Positions 19,355-27,725 of a DNA stretch of 64,000 nt are shown in pieces (within the stretch, counting starts at the first letter, position 1; every line of letters begins with the position of its first letter). A model generated the notes under the pieces. That model searched no databases. It saw nothing but the letters and a program-made list of their open reading frames with translations, and had not been told where the DNA came from. A program made the position numbers and the translations under genes. The DNA comes from Mycobacterium noviomagense (GTDB lineage Bacteria > Actinomycetota > Actinomycetes > Mycobacteriales > Mycobacteriaceae), in the NCBI RefSeq assembly GCF_010731635.1, contig NZ_AP022583.1, positions 2,542,001 to 2,606,000 on the forward strand. Direction: 5' to 3'.

Positions 19355-19540
19355 TACGCGGGAGCGATGCCCGCGATCGCGCGTCAACCGAGACCGCGTG
19401 CAGTTCGCCGCACGCGTCCTCCGGTTGCCGGATCCGACTGCCTTCCCACCCACTACAGCTATCTTGAACCACCGAGATTGCGAACCGCTGGCAGATGGAC
19501 GGCGTGTAGCGCAATTTGCACTGCTTGTTACTATCCCGCC

Positions 19541-20239
19541 GTGCGTGATGCTGCTCCGCAGCGTGGGCGCGGCAAGCCGCGAGCTGGGCGCAGGGCCGTC
19601 TTCCTCGATCCGGGTCACAACGGTGTGGACGACGGCTCCCTGACCCGGCAAGTCCCCAACGGCCGCGGCGGCACAAAAGACTGCAACACGATGGGCACCG
19701 CCACCGACGACGGTTACCCGGAACATGCATTCAACTGGGACGTTGTTGCACGAATCCGCAAGTCGCTCAACCAGTTTGGCGTCCGCACACAGTTGTCCCG
19801 GGACGACGACAACTCTGTTGGGCCCTGCATCGATGAACGCGCCGCAATGGCCAACGCTATGCAACCCGACGCGATCATCAGCATCCACGCCGACTGTGGA
19901 CCGGCGGCCGGTCAAGGATTCCACGTCTGTTACTCAAGCCCCCCATTGAACGACGCCCAGTCCGGACCAGCCGTGCAATTGGCGACCACCATGCGCGATT
20001 CCCTTGTCGCGTCGGGCATGCAACCGTCCACCTACCTCGGGTCCGACGGGCTGTACGGCCGGGCAGATCTCGCCGGCTTGAACCTGGCCCAGTACCCGGC
20101 GATACTCGTCGAGCTCGGCAACATGAAGAACAGCGACGAAGCCGCTCAGATGAAAAGCCCCGACGGGCGAGCAAAATACGCCACCGCGGTCACCCAGGGA
20201 ATCGTCACATACCTCAGCGCGAAAACCGCCGCCCGCTAG
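19541..20239 (+). CDS. N-acetylmuramoyl-L-alanine amidase, Rv3717-like (probable damaged signal peptide)
   Basis: This Amidase_3 zinc enzyme cuts the bond between MurNAc and the stem peptide. It is very similar to my recollection of M. tuberculosis Rv3717 (Ami1). Zinc ligands are H26 (FLDPGHNG), the Glu of GYPEHAF and the His of SIHADC, with catalytic Glu in AILVELGNMKN. The GTG at 19541 gives 232 residues but no signal peptide; neither does the longer open frame. A hydrophobic stretch (FALLVTIPPCVMLL) lies in the +3 frame immediately before, and adding one G in the GGG near 19590 would join it to the domain. The gene may therefore be frameshifted, or the base call wrong. Confidence 0.82.
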   Translation: MRDAAPQRGRGKPRAGRRAVFLDPGHNGVDDGSLTRQVPNGRGGTKDCNTMGTATDDGYPEHAFNWDVVARIRKSLNQFGVRTQLSRDDDNSVGPCIDERAAMANAMQPDAIISIHADCGPAAGQGFHVCYSSPPLNDAQSGPAVQLATTMRDSLVASGMQPSTYLGSDGLYGRADLAGLNLAQYPAILVELGNMKNSDEAAQMKSPDGRAKYATAVTQGIVTYLSAKTAAR

Positions 20240-20281
20240 CAGAACGTCTAACTTGTCGCCCTTCATGAAAGGTTGAGTGCG

Positions 20282-21994
20282 GTGATCCTGGCCGTCGACC
20301 TCGGCAAGACGTCCTGCCGGGCCGCGGCAGGCGGCCGAAGGGCCGAGGGCGTGGGCGCGCCGGGGCTCGCGGCGCCAGGCGGAGTGCGGGCCGCAGAGGT
20401 GGCGATCCTCGCCGTCGCGCAGCGGCTCGGCCCCGCCGAGGAGATTGACGAGGTGATCGTGGGCGCCGCCGGGGCGCTGGCGGCGCCGGACGCGGCGCGC
20501 GCGCTGGGCGAAGCGCTTTTGATCTCACTGCGCGTGCAGCGAGTTGCGGTGACCAGCGACGCCGTGATCGCGCACGCGGGCGCGCTCGACGGAAAGCCGG
20601 GGGTCGTTCTGATCGCGGGCACCGGCGTCGTGGCGCTCGCGATCGGCGCGGGCGGCGCACTGCGGACCGCCGACGGCTGGGGCCCGTGGCTGGGCGACGA
20701 GGGCGGCGGCGCGTGGATCGGCGCCGCCGGGCTGCGCGCGGCACTCCGCGCCCACGACGGTCGCGGCCCGTCCACCACCCTGCTCGACGCCGCCCGCGCT
20801 CGCTTCGGCGCGCCGGAGACCTGGCCCCGGCAGCTCACCGATGCCTCCGCGCTCGCGGCATTCGCGCCCGACATCCTCGCTGCGAAGGACGACGCGGCCC
20901 GAAAGATCGTCAGCGCCGCCGCCCAGGCGCTTGCCGCGACCGCCCGCGCGGTCGGGGATGGACCGGTAGCGATGGTCGGCGGGCTCGCTGGATATGAGGC
21001 GCTACGCAACCACCTCGATCTCGTCCCGGCCGCCGGCGACGCGCTCGACGGCGCGCTGCGACTAGGGGCGATCCACGAGCCGCATGTGATTCGGGTGCAG
21101 GCGGCACCCAAAACCCTTGTTCCGCAAGCGCTGGACGCCCTTGCCACCGAGTCGGTGCGGCCCGATCTCGACGACCTCGACGCGCGGCCGATCGCCGAAA
21201 TAGTCGCGCTGCTCGTCGCCGCCGAGGGCGAGGCGCACGGCGCAGTGGCGGCGGCGGTCCCGCAGATCGCCGTGGCGGCCGAGGCGATTGCCGCGCGCCT
21301 TCAAAGCGGTGGTCGCCTGATCTACGCCGGCGCCGGCACGTCCGGGCGGCTCGGCGTGCTCGACGCGACCGAGTGCAAGCCGACGTTCGGCACCGACCTC
21401 GTGCGCGGCGTGATCGCCGGCGGCCTGGCGGCCCTGACTCAGGCGATCGAGGGCGCCGAGGATGCGTTCGACCCCGCCGCTCTCGCCGACCTGACCGCCG
21501 CCGATGCGCTCGTCGGAATCACGGCGTCGGGCCGCACGCCATATGTGCTCGGGGCGCTCGAGCACGCGCGCCGGGTGGGCGCGCTGACTGTAGTGATCGT
21601 CAACAACCCGGCTAGCGAGGCGTCTGCCGACGTGGTGATCGAGCTGCTGACCGGTCCCGAGGTGCTTGCCGGCTCCACGCGGCTGACCGCGGGGACCGCC
21701 CAGAAGGTGGTACTCAACACGCTCTCGACGAGCGTGATGATCGCGCTCGGCAAGGCCTACGGACCGCGGATGGTCGACGTGCGCCCGACCAGCGCGAAGC
21801 TTCGCCGCCGCGCAGTGCGGATCGTGCGCGACGTGGCTGGCGTGGACGAGCAGACCGCGACCGCCGCGCTCGCCGCCGCAGGCGGTCATGCCAAGACCGC
21901 GATCGTCTCGCTGCTCGCGGGCGTCGACGCGGCCGAGGCCGCCGTCCGGCTCGACCGGGCGCGGGGACGCGTGCGCGACGCGCTCCGCCAATGA
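20282..21994 (+). CDS. murQ: Fusion of BadF/BcrA-type N-acetylhexosamine kinase and MurNAc-6-P etherase (MurQ)
   Basis: The 570-residue protein has two enzymes in one chain. Residues 1 to about 265 are an ASKHA sugar kinase of the BadF/NAGK type: VDLGKTSCRAA (phosphate 1), IAGTGVVALA (phosphate 2) and GWGPWLGDEGGGAWIG. Residues about 280-570 are MurQ, which removes D-lactate from MurNAc-6-phosphate to give GlcNAc-6-phosphate: IYAGAGTSGRLGVLDATE, then GITASGRTPYVLGAL, then the segment from LTAGTAQKVVLNTL to MVDVRPTSAKLRRR. The GTG at 20282 lies 10 bases after GAAAGG; a TTG three codons earlier abuts it. The stop overlaps anmK by four bases (ATGA). The DNA looks more GC-rich than its neighbours, suggesting import. 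Confidence 0.9.
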   Translation: MILAVDLGKTSCRAAAGGRRAEGVGAPGLAAPGGVRAAEVAILAVAQRLGPAEEIDEVIVGAAGALAAPDAARALGEALLISLRVQRVAVTSDAVIAHAGALDGKPGVVLIAGTGVVALAIGAGGALRTADGWGPWLGDEGGGAWIGAAGLRAALRAHDGRGPSTTLLDAARARFGAPETWPRQLTDASALAAFAPDILAAKDDAARKIVSAAAQALAATARAVGDGPVAMVGGLAGYEALRNHLDLVPAAGDALDGALRLGAIHEPHVIRVQAAPKTLVPQALDALATESVRPDLDDLDARPIAEIVALLVAAEGEAHGAVAAAVPQIAVAAEAIAARLQSGGRLIYAGAGTSGRLGVLDATECKPTFGTDLVRGVIAGGLAALTQAIEGAEDAFDPAALADLTAADALVGITASGRTPYVLGALEHARRVGALTVVIVNNPASEASADVVIELLTGPEVLAGSTRLTAGTAQKVVLNTLSTSVMIALGKAYGPRMVDVRPTSAKLRRRAVRIVRDVAGVDEQTATAALAAAGGHAKTAIVSLLAGVDAAEAAVRLDRARGRVRDALRQ

Positions 21995-23076
21995 AAGTCA
22001 TCGGGTTGATGTCGGGGACGTCGATGGACGGCCTCGACGCGGCGGTGGCGGAGTTCGAGTGGGACGGCGCCGCCGTCGCGATGTCGCCGCTGCGTCATAT
22101 CGAACGGCCGTGGCCGGACGAGGTCCGCGCGCGGCTGCACGCCTCGCTGGGCCCGACGACGGCGGCCGAGTTGTGTCAGCTCGACCAGCTGATCGGGCAG
22201 GCTTCGGCAGAGCTCGCCACCGAGCTGCTGCCCGCCGACTTCGTCGTCAGCCACGGGCAGACGGTCCACCACTGGGTACACGACCGCAAGGCGATGGGGA
22301 CGCTGCAGCTCGGACAACCTGCGTGGATCGTCGAGGCGACCGGGCTGCCGGTCGTCTCCGACGTCCGCGCCCGCGACATCGCGGCCGGCGGCCACGGCGC
22401 CCCGCTCGCCGGGATCCTCGACGACCTGTGGCTGCGGGGTGACCACACGCGCGCGGCGCTCAACCTCGGCGGGATCGCGAACGTGACGATCGTCCGCCCC
22501 GGCCGCCCGCCAATCGCTTTCGACACCGGCCCCGGTAACTGCCTGCTCGACGAGGCCGCTCGTCGCACAACTGGCCAGCCGCAAGACAAGGACGGCCGGC
22601 TCGCCGCCCGCGGCGAGCCGGACGCGGCGCTACTCGAAGACCTGCTCGACGACCCGTACTACGCGCTCGCGCCGCCCAAATCGACCGGCCGCGAGCACTT
22701 CCACCTCGGCGAGCTACCCGATCTCTCGCCCGAGGACCTGCTGGCGACCCTGACGGAGCTGACCGCGATCACCGTCGCCGACGCGCTGGCAGCGTACGCG
22801 CCCGCCGAAGTCGTCGCCTCCGGCGGCGGCGTCCGCAACCCGGCCCTGCACGCCGCGCTCCAACGCCGCCTCCCGCTGACTCTCAGCGACGAACGCGGCC
22901 TGCCCGCGCAGGCCAAGGAGGCCTACCTGATGGCGCTGATCGGGTTCCTCGCCTGCCACCAGGTGCCGCTGCTCACCGGACCGCACGTGCTCGGACGAAT
23001 CTCTCCCGGTGACGCGCCGCTCGCGCTCCCGCGGCGCGCCGCCCCGCCCACCGGCCTGCTCATCCGACCCGCGTAA
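21991..23076 (+). CDS. anmK: Anhydro-N-acetylmuramic acid kinase AnmK
   Basis: This kinase opens and phosphorylates 1,6-anhydroMurNAc to MurNAc-6-phosphate, the substrate of MurQ encoded just upstream. The 361 residues begin with the family signature GLMSGTSMDGLDAA. Further conserved segments are NLGGIANVT, AFDTGPGNCLLDE and VVASGGGVRNPALHAAL. Its ATG overlaps the stop of the fusion gene, so the two are translated together. Together they convert anhydroMurNAc to GlcNAc-6-phosphate, and the kinase half may phosphorylate free GlcNAc. I see no dedicated muropeptide permease or NagZ in the window. Confidence 0.95.
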   Translation: MKVIGLMSGTSMDGLDAAVAEFEWDGAAVAMSPLRHIERPWPDEVRARLHASLGPTTAAELCQLDQLIGQASAELATELLPADFVVSHGQTVHHWVHDRKAMGTLQLGQPAWIVEATGLPVVSDVRARDIAAGGHGAPLAGILDDLWLRGDHTRAALNLGGIANVTIVRPGRPPIAFDTGPGNCLLDEAARRTTGQPQDKDGRLAARGEPDAALLEDLLDDPYYALAPPKSTGREHFHLGELPDLSPEDLLATLTELTAITVADALAAYAPAEVVASGGGVRNPALHAALQRRLPLTLSDERGLPAQAKEAYLMALIGFLACHQVPLLTGPHVLGRISPGDAPLALPRRAAPPTGLLIRPA

Positions 23077-23084
23077 CGCCGCCG

Positions 23085-23120
23085 CTATCCTGGACCCTGT
23101 CGCGGCTCTCCTATCCTGGA
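23085..23120. repeat. Pair of 10-bp direct repeats after anmK
   Basis: CTATCCTGGA occurs at 23085-23094 and 23111-23120, in the 141-base gap before the next hydrolase gene. Spacing is 26 bases, between two and three helical turns. It could be a regulator site or a promoter element for the downstream gene. Confidence 0.35.
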
Positions 23121-23141
23121 GACCGCGAGTCGCATCTAATC

Positions 23142-23165
23142 CCCTAGAAGCAGACCTAGGGTTTT
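23142..23165 (+). terminator. Possible terminator after the MurQ-AnmK unit
   Basis: CCCTAG and CTAGGG form a 6-bp stem with an 8-base loop, followed by GTTTT. The stem is short, so this could equally be an operator for the following hydrolase gene. Confidence 0.4.
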
Positions 23166-23217
23166 CTGCCACGACAGCCGCAGCTGAGACGCTGAGGCGC
23201 CGAGGGGTAAGGAATCA

Positions 23218-24090
23218 ATGAACGAATTGAAGTATCTGGAACTGCACGGCGATCGGGTGGCTTACCGCGACGCCGGCGGCGGGGAAGTGCTGCTGCTGAT
23301 CCACGGCATGGCGGGCAGCTCAGCCACCTGGCGGTCAGTGCTGCCGCAGTTGGCGAAGAAATACCGGGTGATCGCCCCGGACCTGTTGGGCCACGGCGAG
23401 TCGGCGAAACCCCGGGGCGACTACTCGCTGGGCGCATTTGCGGTCTGGCTGCGTGATTTCCTCGACGAGCTCGGCATCGCGCACGCCACCGTGGTCGGTC
23501 ACTCGCTGGGTGGCGGGGTCGCGATGCAGTTCGCCTACCAGCACCCCGACTACGTCAAGCGGTTGATCCTGATTAGCAGCGGGGGCCTTGGCCCGGATGT
23601 CGGATGGGTGCTGCGGCTGCTCTCAGCCCCTGGGGCGGAGCTGATTTTGCCGGTGATTGCGCCGACGCCGGTGCTCACCGTAGGCAACAAGCTGCGGTCA
23701 TGGTTGCGAGGCGCGGGCATTCATTCGCCTCGCGGCGCCGAGTTGTGGAGCGCCTACTCATCGTTGTCGGATCGGCCGACACGGCAGTCGTTCCTGCGGA
23801 CGCTGCGATCCGTGGTCGATTACCGCGGGCAGGCGGTCAGCGCGCTGAACCGGCTGCAGCTGCGCGCCGAGCTACCGGTCATGGCGATCTGGGGTGAGAA
23901 GGACAACATCATTCCCGTCGACCACGCGCACGCCGCACACGAAGCACGCACCGACGCGCGACTCGAGTTGCTGCCCGATGTCGGTCACTTCCCGCAGGTG
24001 GAAGCGCCTACAGAGGTCGTCGAGCTGATCGAGGACTTCATCGCCACCAGCGAGCAGTCCGACATCGCCGCCTCACAGCCGAGCGCTTAA
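23218..24090 (+). CDS. Alpha/beta hydrolase (Rv2715-like)
   Basis: The 290-residue alpha/beta hydrolase has the oxyanion motif LLIHGMAGSSATW and the nucleophile elbow GHSLGGG with S96. The acid residue is in IWGEKDNIIP and the catalytic His in DVGHFPQVE. The sequence APDLLGHGESAKPRGDYS is very close to the corresponding part of M. tuberculosis Rv2715, a probable ester or C-C bond hydrolase. An intact cap domain lies between the elbow and the acid. The ATG is preceded by AAGGAATCA. The substrate is unknown. Confidence 0.88.
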   Translation: MNELKYLELHGDRVAYRDAGGGEVLLLIHGMAGSSATWRSVLPQLAKKYRVIAPDLLGHGESAKPRGDYSLGAFAVWLRDFLDELGIAHATVVGHSLGGGVAMQFAYQHPDYVKRLILISSGGLGPDVGWVLRLLSAPGAELILPVIAPTPVLTVGNKLRSWLRGAGIHSPRGAELWSAYSSLSDRPTRQSFLRTLRSVVDYRGQAVSALNRLQLRAELPVMAIWGEKDNIIPVDHAHAAHEARTDARLELLPDVGHFPQVEAPTEVVELIEDFIATSEQSDIAASQPSA

Positions 24091-24266
24091 TCCGGCGGTT
24101 CGTTCTCCGAGTTCTCCGAGCCGCGGACAGCGGCCTGTTCGCGGTCGCTGGGTTTGCCGGGAACACCTTCGGCTTCTCGTTCGTCGGCGACCTTCTCGTC
24201 GAGCTGATCGACGATGTCTTCCAGCTGCTGATCGTGGCTCGGTTGGGCTTCGTGAGGTTCCGTCAT
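24087..24266 (-). CDS. Small acidic protein of unknown function (59 residues)
   Basis: A 59-residue open frame runs from the ATG at 24266 (MTEPHEAQPSHDQQ) to a TAA sharing TTAA with the stop of the convergent hydrolase gene. The product is strongly acidic and hydrophilic, rich in Glu, Asp and Gln, with a likely amphipathic helix (LEDIVDQLDEKVADERE) and a charged tail ending NSENEPPD. There is no membrane segment or Cys. It fills the space between genes neatly and has a normal amino acid mix, so I think it is real. I do not recognise it. Confidence 0.6.
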   Translation of the reverse strand: MTEPHEAQPSHDQQLEDIVDQLDEKVADEREAEGVPGKPSDREQAAVRGSENSENEPPD

Positions 24267-24648
24267 ATCGCTTTCACTGACGTAGATCTTTGGGCAGCGG
24301 CCCCCATCGATGCGAGCCGGCGGTCACGGCATACCCCGCCGTGCACGGTCGGTAACCGGACCGCTACGGCATTGTGGCGTCCGGCACCGGTAGCGGGCCG
24401 GTCCTCGCCGCAGTATCGCCGCGATGCCCCATGTCACCATCGCCTGGCCGCGCAGTGCCTGTCCGAGGTCGACGAATGCCGCGCGCTCGAATCCGCAAAA
24501 GCACAAGCGACCTCGCAAGCTCGAACAACATAAGAGAAATCATCGCGGCTACCCGCGACGACGCCAAATGACACACGCCACTACGCGGCAATGTGTCCTC
24601 AAAAAGTAACGGGTGTGCTGCCTGGCGGCTACCTGCGCCGGCCAGGGT
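24267..24648. other. Gene-free stretch
   Basis: I see no supported gene in this stretch. The open frames present are short, Arg/Pro-rich shadows. GACACA and TGTGTC (24570-24597) can form a hairpin with an inner GCC/GGC, which might end transcription of the minus-strand gene that stops at 24649. The promoter of the small acidic gene should lie near its left end. Confidence 0.5.
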
Positions 24649-24885
24649 TCATGGGCGACCGCCGCGGGCGCGGCGGATGTTGTCCTGTTCGTGGAACGAG
24701 GCATCGGGGCACCAGATGATCGGCCAGTCCAGCCAGGTCGGGTCGACCTCCCGATCGACGAAGAACACGCAGTGTTCCGACTCGGAGGGCACCAGCTTCC
24801 AGCCCAGCTCTTCGCCGCGGAATTCGCGCACCAGCAGTGCGCCTTCAGCGGAGCGGCGCACGGTACCCCTCGGGGCGTCGTTCAT
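24649..24885 (-). CDS. Small conserved-looking hypothetical protein (78 residues)
   Basis: The start is placed at the ATG giving MNDAPRGTVRRSAEG. The product is 78 residues with a compact, Trp-rich centre (EELGWKLVPSESEHCVFFV, then DPTWLDWPIIWCPDASFHEQ) and a basic C-terminus. Two Cys and three Trp near each other look like a small folded domain. There is no signal or membrane segment. I do not recognise the family. Confidence 0.6.
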   Translation of the reverse strand: MNDAPRGTVRRSAEGALLVREFRGEELGWKLVPSESEHCVFFVDREVDPTWLDWPIIWCPDASFHEQDNIRRARGGRP

Positions 24886-24962
24886 GGAATTAGTCTCCAC
24901 TACTCTGCAGCAGCCAGCAGGAAGCCGAGGAACCAGCGGCTTCACCGAAGTGGCGCAACAAT

Positions 24963-25367
24963 TTAGCTAGTTGAGGCCGTGGTGTTGACAATCAGGACGT
25001 CGGTTTGGGCCCTGCGTGAGACGTTGCCGGGAACCGACGCCAACCGGCCGATGATCGGGTCCAGTCCTACCCGGCCGACGACGAGCAGATCGGCCTTGAC
25101 CTGATGCGCCAGGTCCACCAGCGCATGTGCCGGAGAGCCCCGGATCGACTGCTGCTCGACGTTCTTCGCCCCGGCCGCCCTGGCGCGGTCGCTGGCCTCA
25201 CGCAAGATCGCGGACGACTTGTGCTCGGCCGATGAGCTCGAGGAGTGTCCCGTCGCAATGATCAGCCTGGCGTTCGACTCGGCCGCGATTTCGGCTGCAC
25301 GCTGGACCGCGCGCAGCGACGTCGGCGAGCCGTCTGTCCCGACCACCAGCGTCTGATAGGCGCTCAC
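24963..25367 (-). CDS. Universal stress protein, Rv1636/TB15.3-like
   Basis: The 134-residue single-domain UspA protein starts at a GTG (VSAYQTLVVGTDGS) six to eight bases after GGAGGG. A longer ATG start at 25391 would include that ribosome site in the protein. The nucleotide-binding region DLLVVGRVGLDPIIGRL then SVPGNVSRRAQTDVLIV closely follows M. tuberculosis Rv1636, which binds cAMP, but the protein is shorter in the region after residue 40. It may act as a cAMP or ATP reservoir. It is not obviously in an operon. Confidence 0.9.
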   Translation of the reverse strand: MSAYQTLVVGTDGSPTSLRAVQRAAEIAAESNARLIIATGHSSSSSAEHKSSAILREASDRARAAGAKNVEQQSIRGSPAHALVDLAHQVKADLLVVGRVGLDPIIGRLASVPGNVSRRAQTDVLIVNTTASTS

Positions 25368-25457
25368 TTGCCCTCCACGGATCGCCTGCACTGTCCCGAA
25401 TCAGTGCCAGTAACTCGTCCAGTAGCCAATTCGGGCACTCCGCAAACGTCACCGCCC

Positions 25458-27683
25458 TCAGCGCGGCAGTCTCGTGCCTTCGTGAGCGCCCAGGTCGACG
25501 GCTTCGGTGACGACGGCGCGGTCGATTTGCCGCAAAGCATGTAGCGCGGACAGCAGCCTGCGGGCATCGGAGCCTGGCTCGGGATCGCGGTCCTGCTGGC
25601 AAACGAGGCCTTCCGCGGTGTCGAGGAAGTCGGTCGCGGGGGCGACAGTGGCCGGCTGGTCGGGGACGGCATCCAACGCCTCGATGTTGCGACGCATCTG
25701 CTCGGCCGCCGAGGTGACGGCATCCACCAGCTCAGGCGAAGGGTCGCCGTAGCGTTCGCTGTTGCGGGCGAGGGCTCGTGCGTAGCGGTCGCAGGCCGCA
25801 AGCACCCGAAGCGCCCGCCGGATACTGCGCCGCCCGGAGAGGCCGGCCAGGCCGGCGAGCATCGGCTTGGCGGTGGTCCGGAACTGTTGCAGGTTGCGGT
25901 CGAGTTCGCGCGCCTTATCGGTAGGGTTTGTCGCTTGTTTGCCGCCGAACAGACTGGCGATTGATACCTCGATCAGCTCGGACAGCGTCGTCAAGAAGGT
26001 GTGACCGTCATCACTGATCGCTGCTCGGGTGTTGGTCGGCAGCACCAGGATCGCCACCGCGACGCCGATGACGGCACCGATCGCGGTCTCCTCGATGCGC
26101 AGCAACAGCAAGTCGAAAGTGAACTGGCCGAGCAGCCCGTACAGCAGCGCAAGCATCGTCGTGATCCAAAAGGTCATCAGGCTGTAGGTGACCCGCATGA
26201 AATAGGACGAGCAGAACAGGCACACGAAGATCAGCAGCAGCGACACGGCGCGGTTGCCGGACACCAGCGTGGCGATCAAAATGCCGCAGGGCACACCGAG
26301 CGCGGTGCCCAGCAGCCGCTGCCAGCCTTTGGTGAGGGTTTCGCCCCAGGTGTTGGTTCCGGCGAAGATCACGAATGCGGCGATCACCGCCCAATACCAG
26401 CGCGCGGGGGAGACGAACTCGCCGACGACGATCGCCAATGACGCAGCCACGGCCACTTGGATGGCTTGGCGGGTGGTTGGCCGCAGACCGGTGCGCTGCT
26501 GCGGCTCTTCTCTGGCTGGCGGCGCGGCCGGGGTCGCGCTGCTGGCGCGGTCGACCATGGCGCGGACTTCGGAAGCCGCTGTGGCAGTGGCGATTACGGC
26601 CAGACCGAGGCGACGTATCAGGGCGTCGTCGTCGGTGGAGTGCCGATTGAGCAGCTGCTGGGCCAGGTCGGCGACGCGTCGCAGTCCCTCGGGCTGCTGC
26701 GGCAGCCGGATGGCCCTGGCCAGCTGCCTGAGCGCTGCGGCCAGTTCGGCGCGGGTGGCGGCGGGTATTTCGGGCCCGGCGTCGGCCACTCGTGCCCCGG
26801 CGGTGACGACCCGCTCGACGGTGAGTTCCGCGTCGAACAGCCATAGCGCCAGGTCCTCGCCGCTGATTCCGGGCCACAGCGGGGCTGGGTTGACTTTGTC
26901 TTCGATCTGGCTTTGGACCATCAACGCGGTGTCGTTGAGCCGGGCAATGCGTACGCGCAGTCGGCGGCGTCGTCGTTCGTCGAGCCGGCCGGCCGCAATC
27001 GCTTCGGCGGTGGTGTCGACGACGATGGCCATTCGCGCCCGCAGCGATCGCATGGCCGCTCGTAGCACGCGTTCGGGTCGGTCGGGCAGCACGTAGGTGG
27101 TGATCACGAAACTGCACGCGGTGCCCACCATGATGGCCCCGATCAGCCAGGGCAGTTCGGCGGCTTTGGCCCGCAGAAACAGCGTGAAGAAGTAGGCCAT
27201 GAACATGACCATCCCCAGCGCTCGTCCGCGTGGCCCGAAGCGGCGGATGTAGACGGCGGCAAACACAACTGCGACGAACACGATGTCGCTGACCACTTTG
27301 TGCGGTGCAAGCAATGTGCCGGTGGTGACGGCCAGCGCGGCGGGCAGCGGCAGCAGCGCCATCGTGATCTTCTGCTGTCGTGGATCCGGCTCGTTGACGG
27401 CCCGCCCCGAGACCATGGTGATCAGCACCCCGAGCAGTGCGACGGTGACGGGCTGCCCGGTGGCCTTGGTCAGGACATAGAGGATCGCCAGGGCGCAGGC
27501 CAATGCGGCCGTGGTGCGGCTGGCCATCCGCAGCCGCAACAACCCGGGATCCGAGCCGATCACCCAGTTCTGTGCGCGCACCAGGAGAGCGGTTAGCGGC
27601 CGGTGGTGTCGGGTGGCGGCAACGTCGTGCTCATGCGCGAGGTACCGGCCAGCCACGGGTGATCGCCTCCTTTCCTTATCCAT
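25458..27683 (-). CDS. FUSC-family membrane protein (aromatic acid exporter-like)
   Basis: The 741-residue protein has the duplicated FUSC layout: a hydrophobic N-terminal block of about six segments (residues 50-200), a soluble helical middle (about 205-400), a second hydrophobic block (about 410-560), and a helical cytoplasmic tail. The first block begins RTTAALACALAILYVLTKATG; the second contains YWAVIAAFVIFAGTNTWGET, a typical FUSC segment. Relatives export aromatic acids or confer resistance. It is divergent from galT with a 42-base gap. Confidence 0.85.
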   Translation of the reverse strand: MDKERRRSPVAGRYLAHEHDVAATRHHRPLTALLVRAQNWVIGSDPGLLRLRMASRTTAALACALAILYVLTKATGQPVTVALLGVLITMVSGRAVNEPDPRQQKITMALLPLPAALAVTTGTLLAPHKVVSDIVFVAVVFAAVYIRRFGPRGRALGMVMFMAYFFTLFLRAKAAELPWLIGAIMVGTACSFVITTYVLPDRPERVLRAAMRSLRARMAIVVDTTAEAIAAGRLDERRRRRLRVRIARLNDTALMVQSQIEDKVNPAPLWPGISGEDLALWLFDAELTVERVVTAGARVADAGPEIPAATRAELAAALRQLARAIRLPQQPEGLRRVADLAQQLLNRHSTDDDALIRRLGLAVIATATAASEVRAMVDRASSATPAAPPAREEPQQRTGLRPTTRQAIQVAVAASLAIVVGEFVSPARWYWAVIAAFVIFAGTNTWGETLTKGWQRLLGTALGVPCGILIATLVSGNRAVSLLLIFVCLFCSSYFMRVTYSLMTFWITTMLALLYGLLGQFTFDLLLLRIEETAIGAVIGVAVAILVLPTNTRAAISDDGHTFLTTLSELIEVSIASLFGGKQATNPTDKARELDRNLQQFRTTAKPMLAGLAGLSGRRSIRRALRVLAACDRYARALARNSERYGDPSPELVDAVTSAAEQMRRNIEALDAVPDQPATVAPATDFLDTAEGLVCQQDRDPEPGSDARRLLSALHALRQIDRAVVTEAVDLGAHEGTRLPR

Positions 27684-27725
27684 GGTGTCCCACGGCGACG
27701 ACGATGCCGGTTAGGGTTCCAGTTC

